From the NCBI GenBank assembly GCA_964035015.1, contig OZ036004.1:15937030-16001029 (forward strand): 64,000 bases of DNA, in the 5' to 3' direction. Below, one piece after another: positions 35,086-45,356 of this stretch. Below the pieces are notes generated by a model. The model did not search any database. It was given only the letters and a program-made list of their open reading frames with translations, and was not told the origin of the DNA. The first letter of the stretch is position 1; the number at the start of each line of letters is the position of its first letter. Source of the stretch: Corallium rubrum. Its lineage: Eukaryota > Cnidaria > Anthozoa > Scleralcyonacea > Coralliidae. The position numbers and the translations under genes were made by a program.

Positions 35086-35307
35086 TGTCGTGACTTGATA
35101 TAATTTATTAATATAATTATCATAATTTAGTTTTGTTTTGTTTATTGATCACGTGACAGTGGCGTGATCGGAGAGAAGTGATGTACATTTCAGGGGAGGG
35201 CGAAAGGAGAGTGAGTTGTGAGACGTTTATGCTGATATCTTGGAATAAAACCTTTTAATTTTATAACTGTGAGTTCTTTCTTTGTCGCGGTGGAACAAGT
35301 CCCGACA
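35086..35307 (+). repeat. 3' LTR of the second BEL/Pao element
   Basis: 222 bp from TGTCGTGACTTG to AAGTCCCGACA, with TGTCG/CGACA inverted ends and a polypurine tract (GGGGGAGAG) immediately upstream. GGAATAAAACC holds the likely polyadenylation signal. Confidence 0.92.
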
Positions 35308-36176
35308 TTATAAAATGTTATGTTTACTTACCTGTTAAATATTTTGATATTTCTGAAGCGATGTCGGCGTTGAACTGTTTGGACGAACTTTATTTCCAAC
35401 TACTCCCTCCCCCCTCGGACATCTAAAGTAAATTTTCCCCTCCCCTCTTTTGGACAGCGAAAATTTCTTCCGAGCAGGGGGGGTATGGATCTTTTCTGGA
35501 ATGACCCAATATGAATTCGTTTAACTTACCACAATCATGCGACCATCCTGAGTTACTATTGCAACTGTATCTGGTATGTTGAATTAAAGCAATACAAACA
35601 ATAGAGCATTCTGAGACTGCATATACATGTACCTCCACCAGCAGGCTATTATTTATAGAGATGTTTAAAAAGAAGACGAGCCTTTCCGCTAACCAGGCTA
35701 GCTCATGAGACCAACAGTGTACACATGTACGAATGAGTAGATTTGCCAAAATCCAATGAAAAAATACTGGTGTGTGTGTGGGGGGGGGGGGGGGAGGCCA
35801 TTTTGAAAATCAATGTTCGACAGTGTCTAACTGTAATCAAGGCAGGAAATGGCATTTCAGAGACCCAAAATTAAAAAAAAATTTTTTAGGGTAGTACACT
35901 CCTGGAATCCCCTAAAAATGTGTTGTCACGTTTTAACAATGAACCCTATTTTTCCACCATTTATAACTAGATTTAATTGTTCATTTTTCTTAAATTGTTA
36001 ATTGTAATTTCTTACAATTTCTTGTATTAAAAGTGGTATGTTTACGACTATTTTTCCACCCCCCAAAAAAATCCTAGCAATGCCACAGTGAACAGTGTGG
36101 TTCAACCATTTGTTTACCTTGACTGACATCATTCCCCTTAGATATAAGTTTAGTTTAGTTTAATAATCTTTATTTA
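35308..36176. other. Non-coding stretch
   Basis: Contains GGATCTTTTCTGGAATGACC (35489-35508), a dispersed repeat, C-rich CCCCTCGGACAT matching 30400, and a poly-G tract after (TG)n at 35770-35795. No gene. Confidence 0.4.
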
Positions 36177-36331
36177 ACAAATAAAACATAAAGCTCCGTG
36201 CATATGTACTCTTATAAAGGCACGTTTGACGTCATTTGAACACGAAAGAAGTTAACTTCTTTCGTGTTCAAATCACGTCAAATGTACCTTTATAAGAGTA
36301 CATATGCACAGGAGCGATATGTTTTATTTGT
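36177..36331. repeat. Palindrome, 75-bp arms, no spacer
   Basis: Centred on GTTAAC (36251-36256). GTGCATATGTACTCTTATAA, TTGACGT and TTCGTGTTCAAA words are mirrored with a few mismatches. Confidence 0.8.
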
Positions 36332-37228
36332 TTTATAAAATAAGAAGAGGAAAAATCAAACTAAAAGTGAGGTAGTTTCGGAATTTGGCGGGCTTTTCCG
36401 GCCTGCTGACGCCATTCTACGTCATTCATGATCTATGTTCTCTTATAAACGCACGGAGCCCAGCCAATCAGAGCGTGCGTAGAGGGCACCTTATTTTATA
36501 AACAGGGATATCCTATTCAGCATATGCTGGTTTAAAAGGAGCCCTGTATGGAGCCCTTGGATGAAATTTATCATGGTAAGTAAAGTCCTTGAATAGAGGC
36601 TGTGTACAGACTGATTCAGTCTGTGAAAACTGACACAATAAGTTGTCTCTAGCCTAGTGTCTACTAGGCCTTCCTCAGTTAATACATTGCAGAAGTGACC
36701 CAAACGGACCCACTGGGGAAGGCCTAGCAAAATTCGTAAACACTGTCACTTCACAGCTTGGTTGTTTATTGAGGAAGAGTTGTGATATCATGATGTCCTA
36801 AGTGTTTCCCAACATTTACTATTTCCATTTCAATAAAATAATACAAGCCTGCTCACCTCAGCTCAATGAAGTTTCACTAGCCTAGCTTTCTTATCACTAG
36901 CTTTCCTTCTGCAACTGCCAAAAGTTGAAAGTTAAACACTTAAATTTTCATTTCGAGCTCCAGTTGGAATATATTCCATAATTTCCCTCTTTCGATCACC
37001 AAGATCTTTGGTAAAATCTTTGCAGATATTCTTATGCTTTTATATTGTCACTTAGTGTTTTTTATGGTTGATGTACTAGATCCCAGGAACACTCGAAGGG
37101 CCAAAACAAATCTGGGCAGGACCTTTTTGCGAATGTTGCTAGGCATTCTCATTTCCAGCCTCTCCCCAGTCTTCGCAAGGACCCAAACCAACTACACGGC
37201 CAAGCTCATGGCAGAAACAAAAGGCCTA

Positions 37229-37450
37229 GAAACTAGGCTAGCTTGTCTCTACTCTCTACCCCACTGAGCTTCTCAGATCTGAGAAGTAGATTCTGTGACT
37301 GTGTGTTCCTGATTAGATTATTTAATCTCATGAGGATTGCCAGAGAACCAATTGTAACTGGAATAAGATATACTGACAGGGCTTGTGACTTAGTCAATCA
37401 GAATCTACTTCTCAGATGTGAGAAGTTCAGCAGGGAGTAGACAAGCTATT
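37229..37450. mobile_element. Inverted-repeat element with CTTCTCAGATCTGAGAAG
   Basis: TAGCTTGTCTCTACTC...TTCTCAGATCTGAGAAGTAG (37250-37290) is mirrored by CTACTTCTCAGATGTGAGAA...GTAGACAAGCTA (37405-37447). Solo copies of the same end are at 55680 and 61200-61260. Confidence 0.65.
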
Positions 37451-37561
37451 GTGTGAGTGTTTTCACAGACTGAATTACAGAAGGTATATTCAGGTACCCT
37501 GGCTCTACAGAGTCTCATGTCTAGGTTTTTGACAACTTGTAACAAGGTTGATGACTCCAAC

Positions 37562-37996
37562 GGTATCTGGTTGTTTCGTCCCCTAAACCGTTTCGTCCCC
37601 AGCCGTTTCGTCCCAACCTTTTTGTCCCCAACCTCTTCCGATCCACAAGCCCAGCCCATTTGTTGCATATAGCGAGCATGTTTCTTGGTGTGTTTAGCCC
37701 TTACTTGTCGAATTCTTGTAAGAAAAACACGTATCTCACCATTCTGAGTTGGTTGTCTGCGGTGGTTGGTTTTTCACAATAACCGATGAGTCATGGACAC
37801 AATATCAAGGTAATTTAATTTCAACAGAGTCAACTGAAAGCACGAAAACCGCGTATCTCACCATTCCGAGTCGAAATTCGACTTAAATGATGATTTTGAG
37901 ATCTGCGAAAGCAAAAAAACAACAAAAAAATACCGAGGGGAGTGGGGCCGAAATGGTTGGGGACGAAACGGCGAGGGGACGAAACGACTATAAAAC
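37562..37996. mobile_element. Foldback element with GTTTCGTCCC subrepeats and 8-bp target duplication
   Basis: ACTCCAAC flanks both sides (37554-37561, 37997-38004). The left side has four GTTTCGTCCC-like words (37575-37630); the right side has three GGACGAAACG words (37960-37990). The outermost ten bases do not match each other. Confidence 0.7.
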
Positions 37997-38004
37997 ACTC
38001 CAAC

Positions 38005-39169
38005 AGACTTGTGACAAGTTGTTCCAACAACCTGTTACTATGCTGCAGCTAACAACTTGTTATTAGGCTGGTGGTATAAACAAAGTTGTAGCAGCTTGTT
38101 GAATGAACAGCATTGTTACAACCTGTTAATAGCCTTGCTACAATCCTGTTGCAAGCACATCATGTTGACCAGCTGTGAGATTTTTACGTACACGTAGTCT
38201 TTGAACGGATTCGTTCAAGACGTTAATAAAATGTAATCAAAATTAAAAGGACTCAAATCAAAACGTAAACGTATGCGACAAGATATAAAGAAGCAAGCTT
38301 CAAGCTATATGCAAATAAAATACAAATATATATGGTTATTTCATTGTTTAACATCACCTAATCATGAACAATGCCGAAGGAATAATGAAAGGATACGACC
38401 AACATACGATTCCAACGTGGACGCCATTTTGAAATGAGAAGCAAAGAAAGAAATATGGCGACACTGGTAAGGATTCACCCTCGTGATCCCAACTTATCCC
38501 CTCTTTACACACTAATCTCACGCCCGCGCATTAATGGTCATCAGGCTAAATCCACTTCTGACGATTGCAGTTTTACTCATAGCCACTAAAAACGCGGGAA
38601 ATTTCAACCAATAGGAAAGCAGACGTCTTTAATGGTTACCAGGCTATAAAAGCAGCGGAGATAAGACCCTGGGTACGAGGTTGTTAAATGATTAGTTCAC
38701 TTAATTTCACGTGTGAATGATAAAACGGCTATTTCGCGTTTCATATAAAAAACATTGGTAAAAGTATTGCTTTCGATTTTATTACAAACTATACCTTCAG
38801 ATCATTTGTAATAACATAAAATCGAAATATATTACCAATCTACACTTTGTTTGGTCTTATATAACTCAAATCTTAGTTTAAAAGGTTATAGGTAAAGGAA
38901 AATCAGTCCATGTTTAATGGACATTTGTTTTCGAGAATCACGGCTCACGACTGTGACGTATTAAAACCAGGTTGATTGATTTCGCGTAATCTTTTTTTGG
39001 CGGGTCTTTAATTTCGCGATTGTTTTTAAAATCGCGAAAATTAAGCGCGAAAATTAATAACAATACTCAATTGGAAACAGATTGTCTGTCGTAAGAAAGA
39101 GACTTTTATCTTTTTATTTTGTGACTTGGACGTCAAAAGGAGCAATTCCGAGATACATGACATCGTACA
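38005..39169. other. Non-coding stretch upstream of the TatD gene
   Basis: 38000-38165 is rich in CAACTTGTT/AACAAGTTG words, a degenerate repeat interrupted by the preceding foldback element. ACCCTGGGTACGAGGTTG occurs near 38668. 38990-39055 holds inverted TCGCGAAAATTAA-type words. No clear core promoter. Confidence 0.4.
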
Positions 39170-40204
39170 ATGGCTGGGCATGCGATAAAATGCTTTAAAT
39201 GCGGGAAAGAAGGCCATATCAAACGCGAGTGTCCGGACTTCAAGTCACAGTTTAACAAGAAAGCCAATGTGAAGTGCTTTAGCTGTGGCAAGCATGGCCA
39301 CATAGCTAGGGAATGCCCTGGAAGCAATGTTGGAAATTCGTCTGCCACAACCTGCTCAGAAACTCCTAATATTGAAAAAGCTTTGCTGCCCAATTCAACG
39401 GTGAATTTTATTGACTCCCATTGTCATATGGATTATGTCTTTGAAAGATACAGACACAGGGGTGATTTCAAGAAGTTTCGAAGTGAGTATGGCTTTCCAG
39501 ACAACTTTGCTGGCTGTATTACAACTTTCTGTGACCCGGCAGCATTTTCGTCACTTAGCAATTGTGATGAGTTACTCCAGGATGATCAAGTATGGGCAAC
39601 GTTCGGCTTCCATCCGCATAATGCCAAGTATTACAATGACCCACTTGAAGAAAGACTCCTGGAACGACTTGCACACCCGAAGGCAGTTGCTTTGGGAGAA
39701 ATTGGGCTTGATTACTCGGTACGTAGCCAATCTGATCCTGAGGTGCAGAAGCAAGTCTTCACTCGTCAAGTACAGTTGGCTGAATCTATGGCTAAACCTC
39801 TTGTCATTCATTGTCGAGAAGCAGAGAATGATGTCTTCGATATTTTATCCTCTATTTTGCCTCAAAATTGGAAAATCCATCTCCACTGTTATACTGGAAG
39901 CTATGAAGTAGCCACGAGGTTTTTGGATTATTTTCCAAATTTATACCTTGGTATTACTGGGATAGCTACGTTTTCCAAAGCAGCTCAGGTGCACAGTGTC
40001 ATTTTTGATGCTCCTGTCGAGAGGCTGGTGTTGGAGACTGATGCTCCATACCTCGTCCCTAGCAATGTTGGGAAAACTATGAAGTGGAGTCATCCTGGAA
40101 TGATTCCTTTGATAGCTGAGCAAGTGGCCAAGATTAAGAAGATGGACTTGGACACCGTTCTGGAGCATGCTTTACAGAATACCAAGCATATCTATGGTAT
40201 CTAA
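39170..40204 (+). CDS. TatD-family metal-dependent nuclease with two CCHC zinc knuckles
   Basis: An uninterrupted 344-aa frame. Two CCHC zinc knuckles (C8-C11-H16-C21 and C36-C39-H44-C49), a motif that usually binds single-stranded nucleic acid, precede a full TatD hydrolase domain from about residue 78. Expected metal ligands are present: H84 and H86 (DSHCHMD), E177 (GEIGLDY), H214 (VIHCRE), H239 (HLHCYTG) and D291 (ETDAPY). TatD enzymes are 3'-5' DNA exonucleases or endonucleases with a TIM-barrel fold. The organisation resembles a short form of animal TATDN2-like proteins. No intron is visible, which is unusual for a host gene of this size and could mean a retrocopy, but every key residue is kept. 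The ATG at 39170 is the first of the frame and sits before the first knuckle. Confidence 0.9.
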   Translation: MAGHAIKCFKCGKEGHIKRECPDFKSQFNKKANVKCFSCGKHGHIARECPGSNVGNSSATTCSETPNIEKALLPNSTVNFIDSHCHMDYVFERYRHRGDFKKFRSEYGFPDNFAGCITTFCDPAAFSSLSNCDELLQDDQVWATFGFHPHNAKYYNDPLEERLLERLAHPKAVALGEIGLDYSVRSQSDPEVQKQVFTRQVQLAESMAKPLVIHCREAENDVFDILSSILPQNWKIHLHCYTGSYEVATRFLDYFPNLYLGITGIATFSKAAQVHSVIFDAPVERLVLETDAPYLVPSNVGKTMKWSHPGMIPLIAEQVAKIKKMDLDTVLEHALQNTKHIYGI

Positions 40205-40884
40205 AAATATTTGAAATGGCTAATTCCAGAAAAGATATGCACTTCCACACAGAGGAAATTGCAGATGGGTCCCTCTTTCCTTGGGAGACCCTGTGACAGC
40301 TGGAACAACCCTCTCTCTCCCCTCCTTCTTTTTATGCAGCAAGGCCCAAAATTATACCCTGTTCCCTTGAAAGAGTTCCCATGAAAGGTGCGGTTTTGGG
40401 GGTTGGTTTTTTTTTTGGGGGGGGGGGCATGCTTTCCCAGAATTTTTCTAGATATTCCAGGATCTCCTGAGAACACTATTTCCTGCATTCTGCTCAAGGT
40501 AAGTTTTTTTCGAGAAATGTGAAAGCGATAAATTACATAATTTATATGGACAATAAGGTGTTGCTCTGAGAAAACTCTACTTGGCCCAGCTTGGATTTGA
40601 TCCTGCAACCTTCAGTTTTGAAAGACGGAGTTTGTTTTGTATGGTTCATCAATTATCACTTGGAGCAACACCTTATTATCATTTGTATTCTCCAGAGTTT
40701 ACTGTCCCTTAATAATTGTTCTACAGTAAATCTACATAATTTATACATTGGTCTGCTTCTTTGACCATAAAACAAGTAAACAACCATACCACCCTCCAAT
40801 AAGTTTCTCCCCAGATTTTTAAAATTTTTATTGGCAACCTCCTCCTTGAGACATGCTGTTACACATTGTTTGTTTTCTGTAGTA
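40205..40884. other. Non-coding, dispersed repeats
   Basis: AATTCCAGAAAAGATATGCA (40217) opens a C/G-rich repeat. T9G12 near 40409-40430. AATAAGGTGTTGCTC (40551) and GAGCAACACCTTATT (40664) form an inverted pair about 110 bp apart. Confidence 0.45.
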
Positions 40885-40979
40885 TAACCCTATCACTTGA
40901 GGTGGCCACTGGGTCAGACAGCAAGATTATCTGGTATTAGCCCAAATACTAAAGGGCCAATTCAGGAGTGACAGGGTTA
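40885..40979 (+). mobile_element. Miniature GTCTGG-core element, copy C
   Basis: TAACCCTATCACTTGA and AGGAGTGACAGGGTTA form the inverted ends. The core reads AAGATTATCTGGTATTAG (40923-40940). Confidence 0.65.
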
Positions 40980-41250
40980 ATGAAATGACAACCTCATCCA
41001 CAGGAAGGTATTTGTAGGAAGTTGCAACAATACGAGCAAATGCCCTGGCAAGGGCTGGATATCAGATGACAAAATATTCCAATTTTTTTTTTTCAGTCCA
41101 CATCCTACCAAGTCCAAAAAACTAAATTATTTACTGTTTTGGTCCCTCCGTATAGAGAAATATTTCCCTCAGTCTCAAAAACAACTGACAGCATGTGGCC
41201 TCAGGCCATTTTTGCGACCTTGGGAAACATTTTTATATATGGACCTCCCA

Positions 41251-41252
<2 letters not shown>

Positions 41253-41281
<29 letters not shown>
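41253..41281. repeat. (TA)n microsatellite
   Basis: About 14 TA units. Confidence 0.9.
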
Positions 41282-41391
41282 TGCATTATAAGTGAGTTTT
41301 GGTTCACGAAATGTTAGAGAGTGCTCCATATCATATGGATAGAGCAAAATACAAAGCATAAAGTATAGTTACCTTAAAGTCTTCCCTACCA

Positions 41392-41490
41392 GAGGTTTCA
41401 CCCTAAATGCCTGATGATCCCGTTAAGGGTGAAACCTCAGGATCATCAGGAGTTGCCTGATGATCCCGTTTAGGATCGAAGCTGAAGCAT
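41392..41490. repeat. Interleaved inverted repeats with hammerhead-like boxes
   Basis: GAGGTTTCACCCT...AGGGTGAAACCTC and CCTGATGATCC...GGATCATCAGG interleave (A-B-A'-B'). A further CCTGATGATCCCGTTTAGGA then TCGAAGC follows at 41456. CTGATGA plus GAAAC recalls Penelope-type hammerhead motifs. Confidence 0.6.
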
Positions 41491-42344
41491 TCACCAGTTG
41501 AAAACATTGAGTCTGTGTAGTTCAACTGTGAAAAGCAGACAAAGTATTTTACTCTTACCAAGTCTTTGGTCTCACTGGAGAATTTCCTAAATGTATTGAA
41601 AAATTTCTTAATGTGCTTCTGCCCAAATCCAGTCTTTGCCAGAATGTTGTTCTCATCTCACTGCATCTTCTTACGAATGCCGTGATATTATATAGCACCA
41701 AGTAGTGTGTTGAAAAACCAAAACAAAGCCATGAAGGTTTTTTAACCAACTTTGTGAGGTGTTTTGATATCAGATCAAACACAACTGTCAAGTGTTTGAT
41801 ATAGCTTCTCAAATGAAGATCAGAATTACACAAGTGTTTGATCACATAACCTAACTCTATCTCAGTACTGATCTCCTTAATTTGTTTTTATCTTAATATG
41901 AATTTTTACAAAATTGAGCAGGGGTGGCCTAAGGTCCCTGAGAGCGGGGCTAGTTGGAGGGTACAAGGGCATTCTCCCTCAGAAAATTTTCAAAATTTGA
42001 ACGTCTAAATTAAATAGCTTTTTCTATCTTCTCCGCGTGAAATTATCGCAAAAATGGCCGACAAGCTAGAGCATTTGTCAGCCTTTCCACTTCCTCATTA
42101 CTTCCTCCTGTCCTGGACATTGCAAATTTTTCTAGAGGGGTGCCGATCTTTTCTGGTATGACCAAGTAATAACGATATGTAGTTGCTTTAACTAGCGTTT
42201 TTAAATATATATATATATATGAACAATTTTAACCTTTCACAATTAGAACAGTGGTAACATTTTAACCTATAGTATTTCTGTATAGAATGCCTGCAATTGG
42301 TCAGTATTTGTAAAATCATCAGATATTAGAAAAGGTGAATAACA
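41491..42344. other. Non-coding stretch
   Basis: No gene. A repeat terminus GATCTTTTCTGGTATGACC (42149) is shared with 30300 and 35490. Confidence 0.4.
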
Positions 42345-42351
42345 AAGTACT

Positions 42352-43437
42352 GAGAACGGGGTGTGTACGGAAAACTGAATATCAGACCAAGGTCTTCACA
42401 ATACGGACCGAGACGCAGGCGAGGTTCATACAAAAAAGACCGAGGTTTGATATTTTTTTCCTACAGACTGAGTAAACGAGCTTAATAAATCGTTTTTATT
42501 ATATGGCTGTGTCACGTGAGCGCGGTCTTAACGCGTCTTTTCTGCAATTTGATTGGTTCTCAAGCGGTCTTTACAAAACAACTTTACAAAAATGAATAAT
42601 CGCAAAATTAAAGTGCCAATGTAGCGAAATTTCACCCCAGTTTTTGATGATTGCATTTGACAGAACACTTAAAATGACAACTTAACATCTTTCGTAGAAT
42701 TTCGTTTCCTTGCTTCATTCTTGAGATATTCAGGTTTGTTTGATATGCAAATGTCATACTTATGACATCACATTGCATGACTTTTTGAAATAGCAGCAAT
42801 TTTAGGATAATCCAAATATTTTGCACCCATGCTACACACGTTTAGTGACCAGTCATGACTACATATGCAAGTGCAAATTTTTATTAAGTACTTTCGATAA
42901 GCACTCTCAAAGAAAATCATACTTTTCTAAAAAGTCATTATGCAATGTGATGTCATAAGTATGACATTTGCATATCAAACAAACCTTGAATATCTCAAGA
43001 ATGAAGCAAGGAAACGAAAGTCTACGGAAGATGTTACGTTGTCATTTTAAGTGATCTTTCAAATGCCATCATAAAAAACTGGGGTGAAATTTCGCTGCAT
43101 TTGGCATTTTAAGATAGTCAAAATAGTGTTTATAAAATTTTGTGAAAATATGTCTACCGCTAAAAAAATTAAATACGATAGTTTTTTACGGTGACTACAA
43201 GTGTTTTGGTTGTTTTGAAAGTCGCTTAGTTTGGTCTTTGTTACTGTACTCTCGACATTCAAATAAAACTTGGGTCATATAATAAAGAATTCTATTAACT
43301 TCGCTTGGTTCTTTACGGCAAAACTATCCTGCCCTTGGTCTTTTGGCACAAACCTCGTTCCTTTGTTACTCGGTCTGTTCTGAAAAGGCCGCGGGCATGA
43401 TAATTTTACCGTAAAGACCTCCCGCTCGGTTAAAATG
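42352..43437. mobile_element. Composite inverted element: CGAGGTCTG arms, TTTATTATATGGC inner ends, nested hairpin
   Basis: The left arm 42352-42494 and right arm 43288-43437 are inverted (AAGACCGAGGTTTGATAT; CTCGGTCTG; GGTCTTT). Inside them TTTTTATTATATGGC (42494) and GTCATATAATAAAG (43275) are inverted. The hairpin at 42608-43111 is inserted between. A related, smaller unit lies at 55710-56235. Confidence 0.55.
42608..43111. mobile_element. Long-hairpin MITE, TTAAAGTGCC family, copy 2
   Basis: Arms of about 175 bp: TTAAAGTGCCAATGTAGCGA at the left, TGCATTTGGCATTTTAAG at the right. GTCATACTTATGACATCACA is mirrored as TGTGATGTCATAAGTATGAC. Confidence 0.85.
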
Positions 43438-44139
43438 TTTTTATTAATTCAGTCGAAATTGCCAAATCCTTTTTCTTTAGAAAGTGTCTCTAACTGTACA
43501 TGCAATATGTATCTTTTTTAACTTGTTCAGTAGTTTTACATCTTTAAAAATATGTAATATTTAAAATATGTAATATTTTAATGTCTTTTATTCTTTTTCC
43601 TTATTCATTATATTGTTAAGTGCTTAAATTCAACTATAGTATTAAAACTCCTTGAAATGTGCTGGGATGAGATGTGACTGGACAATTATATAATATATCT
43701 AAGGCCAGTTGATCTTTAATTCCTGCAATTTCTAAATAGAGCCAAGCTGGGGCGGGGGGGGATTGGTTTGTGGATCGGTCGATTAGGTTCAAAATCTCTG
43801 TCGGATTTGTGGATCCAGTGAAAGTGGCGGATTGCGGATTTTCCCAATAATTGACATCGGATACGATTATGGATTTTGCTTGCAATTTTTTACGGACACT
43901 GGATCTTTCATTCTTATTGTCATGAGAGGAGAGACATAAAAAGAAACAAAGACGAGTCAACATTTATATAGTTATTATTCAGCGCGGTGTTGAAATAGAA
44001 TATGCGTAAATCGTTCAAGTTCGAAAAGTTCAACAAAACTGATAACTATGGATTCGGATTTCAACAAAAAGAGTGTCGATTGTCGGATTTGACCAAAAAC
44101 ATTAGCGCATTGTCGGATTTCGGTAGCCCTATTTACCCC
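43438..44139. other. Non-coding stretch
   Basis: AT-rich. 43745-44130 repeats GGATTTG/GATTGCGGATT words loosely. No gene. Confidence 0.35.
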
Positions 44140-44790
44140 TATTTATCTCTTTATATAATGGCCACTTACCTACAACAACCAACTCTTTATATAATGACCA
44201 CCTACCTACAACATCCACCTCTATACAATGGACGCAAACATCCACCTATATACAATGGACGTAAACATACACCTCTATACAATGACCACCTTACCTACAA
44301 CATCCACCTCTATACAATGGCCACCTACCTACAACATCGATCACCTCTGGCAATGGTACCTACAACATCAACCTCTATACAATGGACGCAAACATCCACC
44401 TATATACAATGGACGTAAGCATACACCTCTATACAATGACAACCTACCTACAACATCCACCTCCATACAGTGGCCACCTACCTACAACATCCACCTCTAT
44501 ACAATGGACGTAAACATACACTTCTATACAATGACCATCCTACAACATCCATGGATGTTGTAGGTAGGTGGGCCACCTCTGGCAATGGCCACCTACCTAC
44601 AACATCCACCTCTATACAACATCCACCTCTATATAATGGCCACTTACCTCCTACAACATCCACCTCTATACAATGGTCATCTACCTACAACATCCACCTC
44701 TGTACAATGACCACCTAAAACGTCCACCTCTATAGAATGACCACCACGCAACCTACAACATCCACCTAGCTCTATACAATGGCCAACTAC
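44140..44790. repeat. Degenerate minisatellite (ACAACATCCACCTCTATACA units)
   Basis: About 18-20 units of roughly 25-45 bp built on ACAACATCCACCTCTATACA plus ATGGCCACCTACCT or ATGGACGTAAACA. A short inverted unit lies at 44550-44572 (GGATGTTGTAGGTAGGTGG). Frames across it repeat NIHLYTM and are artefacts. Confidence 0.85.
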
Positions 44791-44854
44791 CCAATGACGT
44801 CGCTCGACGTGGATTTGTCTACTTTAAAAATTCTCATTGATGTTATCGTGCAAT

Positions 44855-45356
44855 TAAGGTAATTCCTCAGTAAATCTTCCAGAAATGAAAGGTTGCTGAA
44901 ACTCCTCAGTATTAAAGTTTATGATATGTTCATAGTAAAATTACAAAAAAAAGTTGGGGTCACCGATCGACTCGTTAAGAAAATACGGCTGCCAGTAAAC
45001 TATGTCTTCCCAATTTGTAGCTATTTTGGCTAACTCTTGATTTCGTCTCGTTATCTTAAAATATCCTTCATAAAAGCATTTAGTTTATACTGACTAGGAA
45101 AATATTTGATATTTTAGATGCACTTATATGAACTATTTAGTGGCAAAAATAATGGAGAAAAATTTGGGGAAAATATATATTTTTTTAAAACCAAAATTAA
45201 GTTAGTATATTCTTGTCAAAGGTATTATTAGCTGATTTAGCCTCCTTAGTGACATTTTTATGTGTTTTCGTCACTAACACTTCGATACATCTTGAATTAG
45301 CAATGCAGAATTATGCGCAAAAAAGCTGCGCAATGCGAAACTGAGGAATTACCTTA
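44855..45356. mobile_element. MITE with TAAGGTAATTCCTCAGT ends
   Basis: TAAGGTAATTCCTCAGT (44855) and ACTGAGGAATTACCTTA (45340-45356) are exact inverted repeats. About 500 bp, non-coding interior. Confidence 0.8.

Larger units (their letters stand above)
30443..35307 (+). mobile_element. BEL/Pao LTR retrotransposon, second element, internally deleted and 5'-truncated
   Basis: Order: partial 5' LTR, primer-binding site, Gag (DUF1759-like plus zinc knuckles), protease remnant, RT remnant, integrase, polypurine tract, full 3' LTR. It spans about 4.9 kb. Six differences over the 146 bp shared by the two LTRs indicate an old copy. The frame is broken in at least four places, and the protease active site, the RT thumb and RNase H are missing. 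Confidence 0.92.

Noticed and set aside
44002-44718. Repeat protein or CRISPR-like array
   Set aside because: Units vary in length, spacers are themselves repeats, and no cas genes would be expected in an animal genome; it is a minisatellite.
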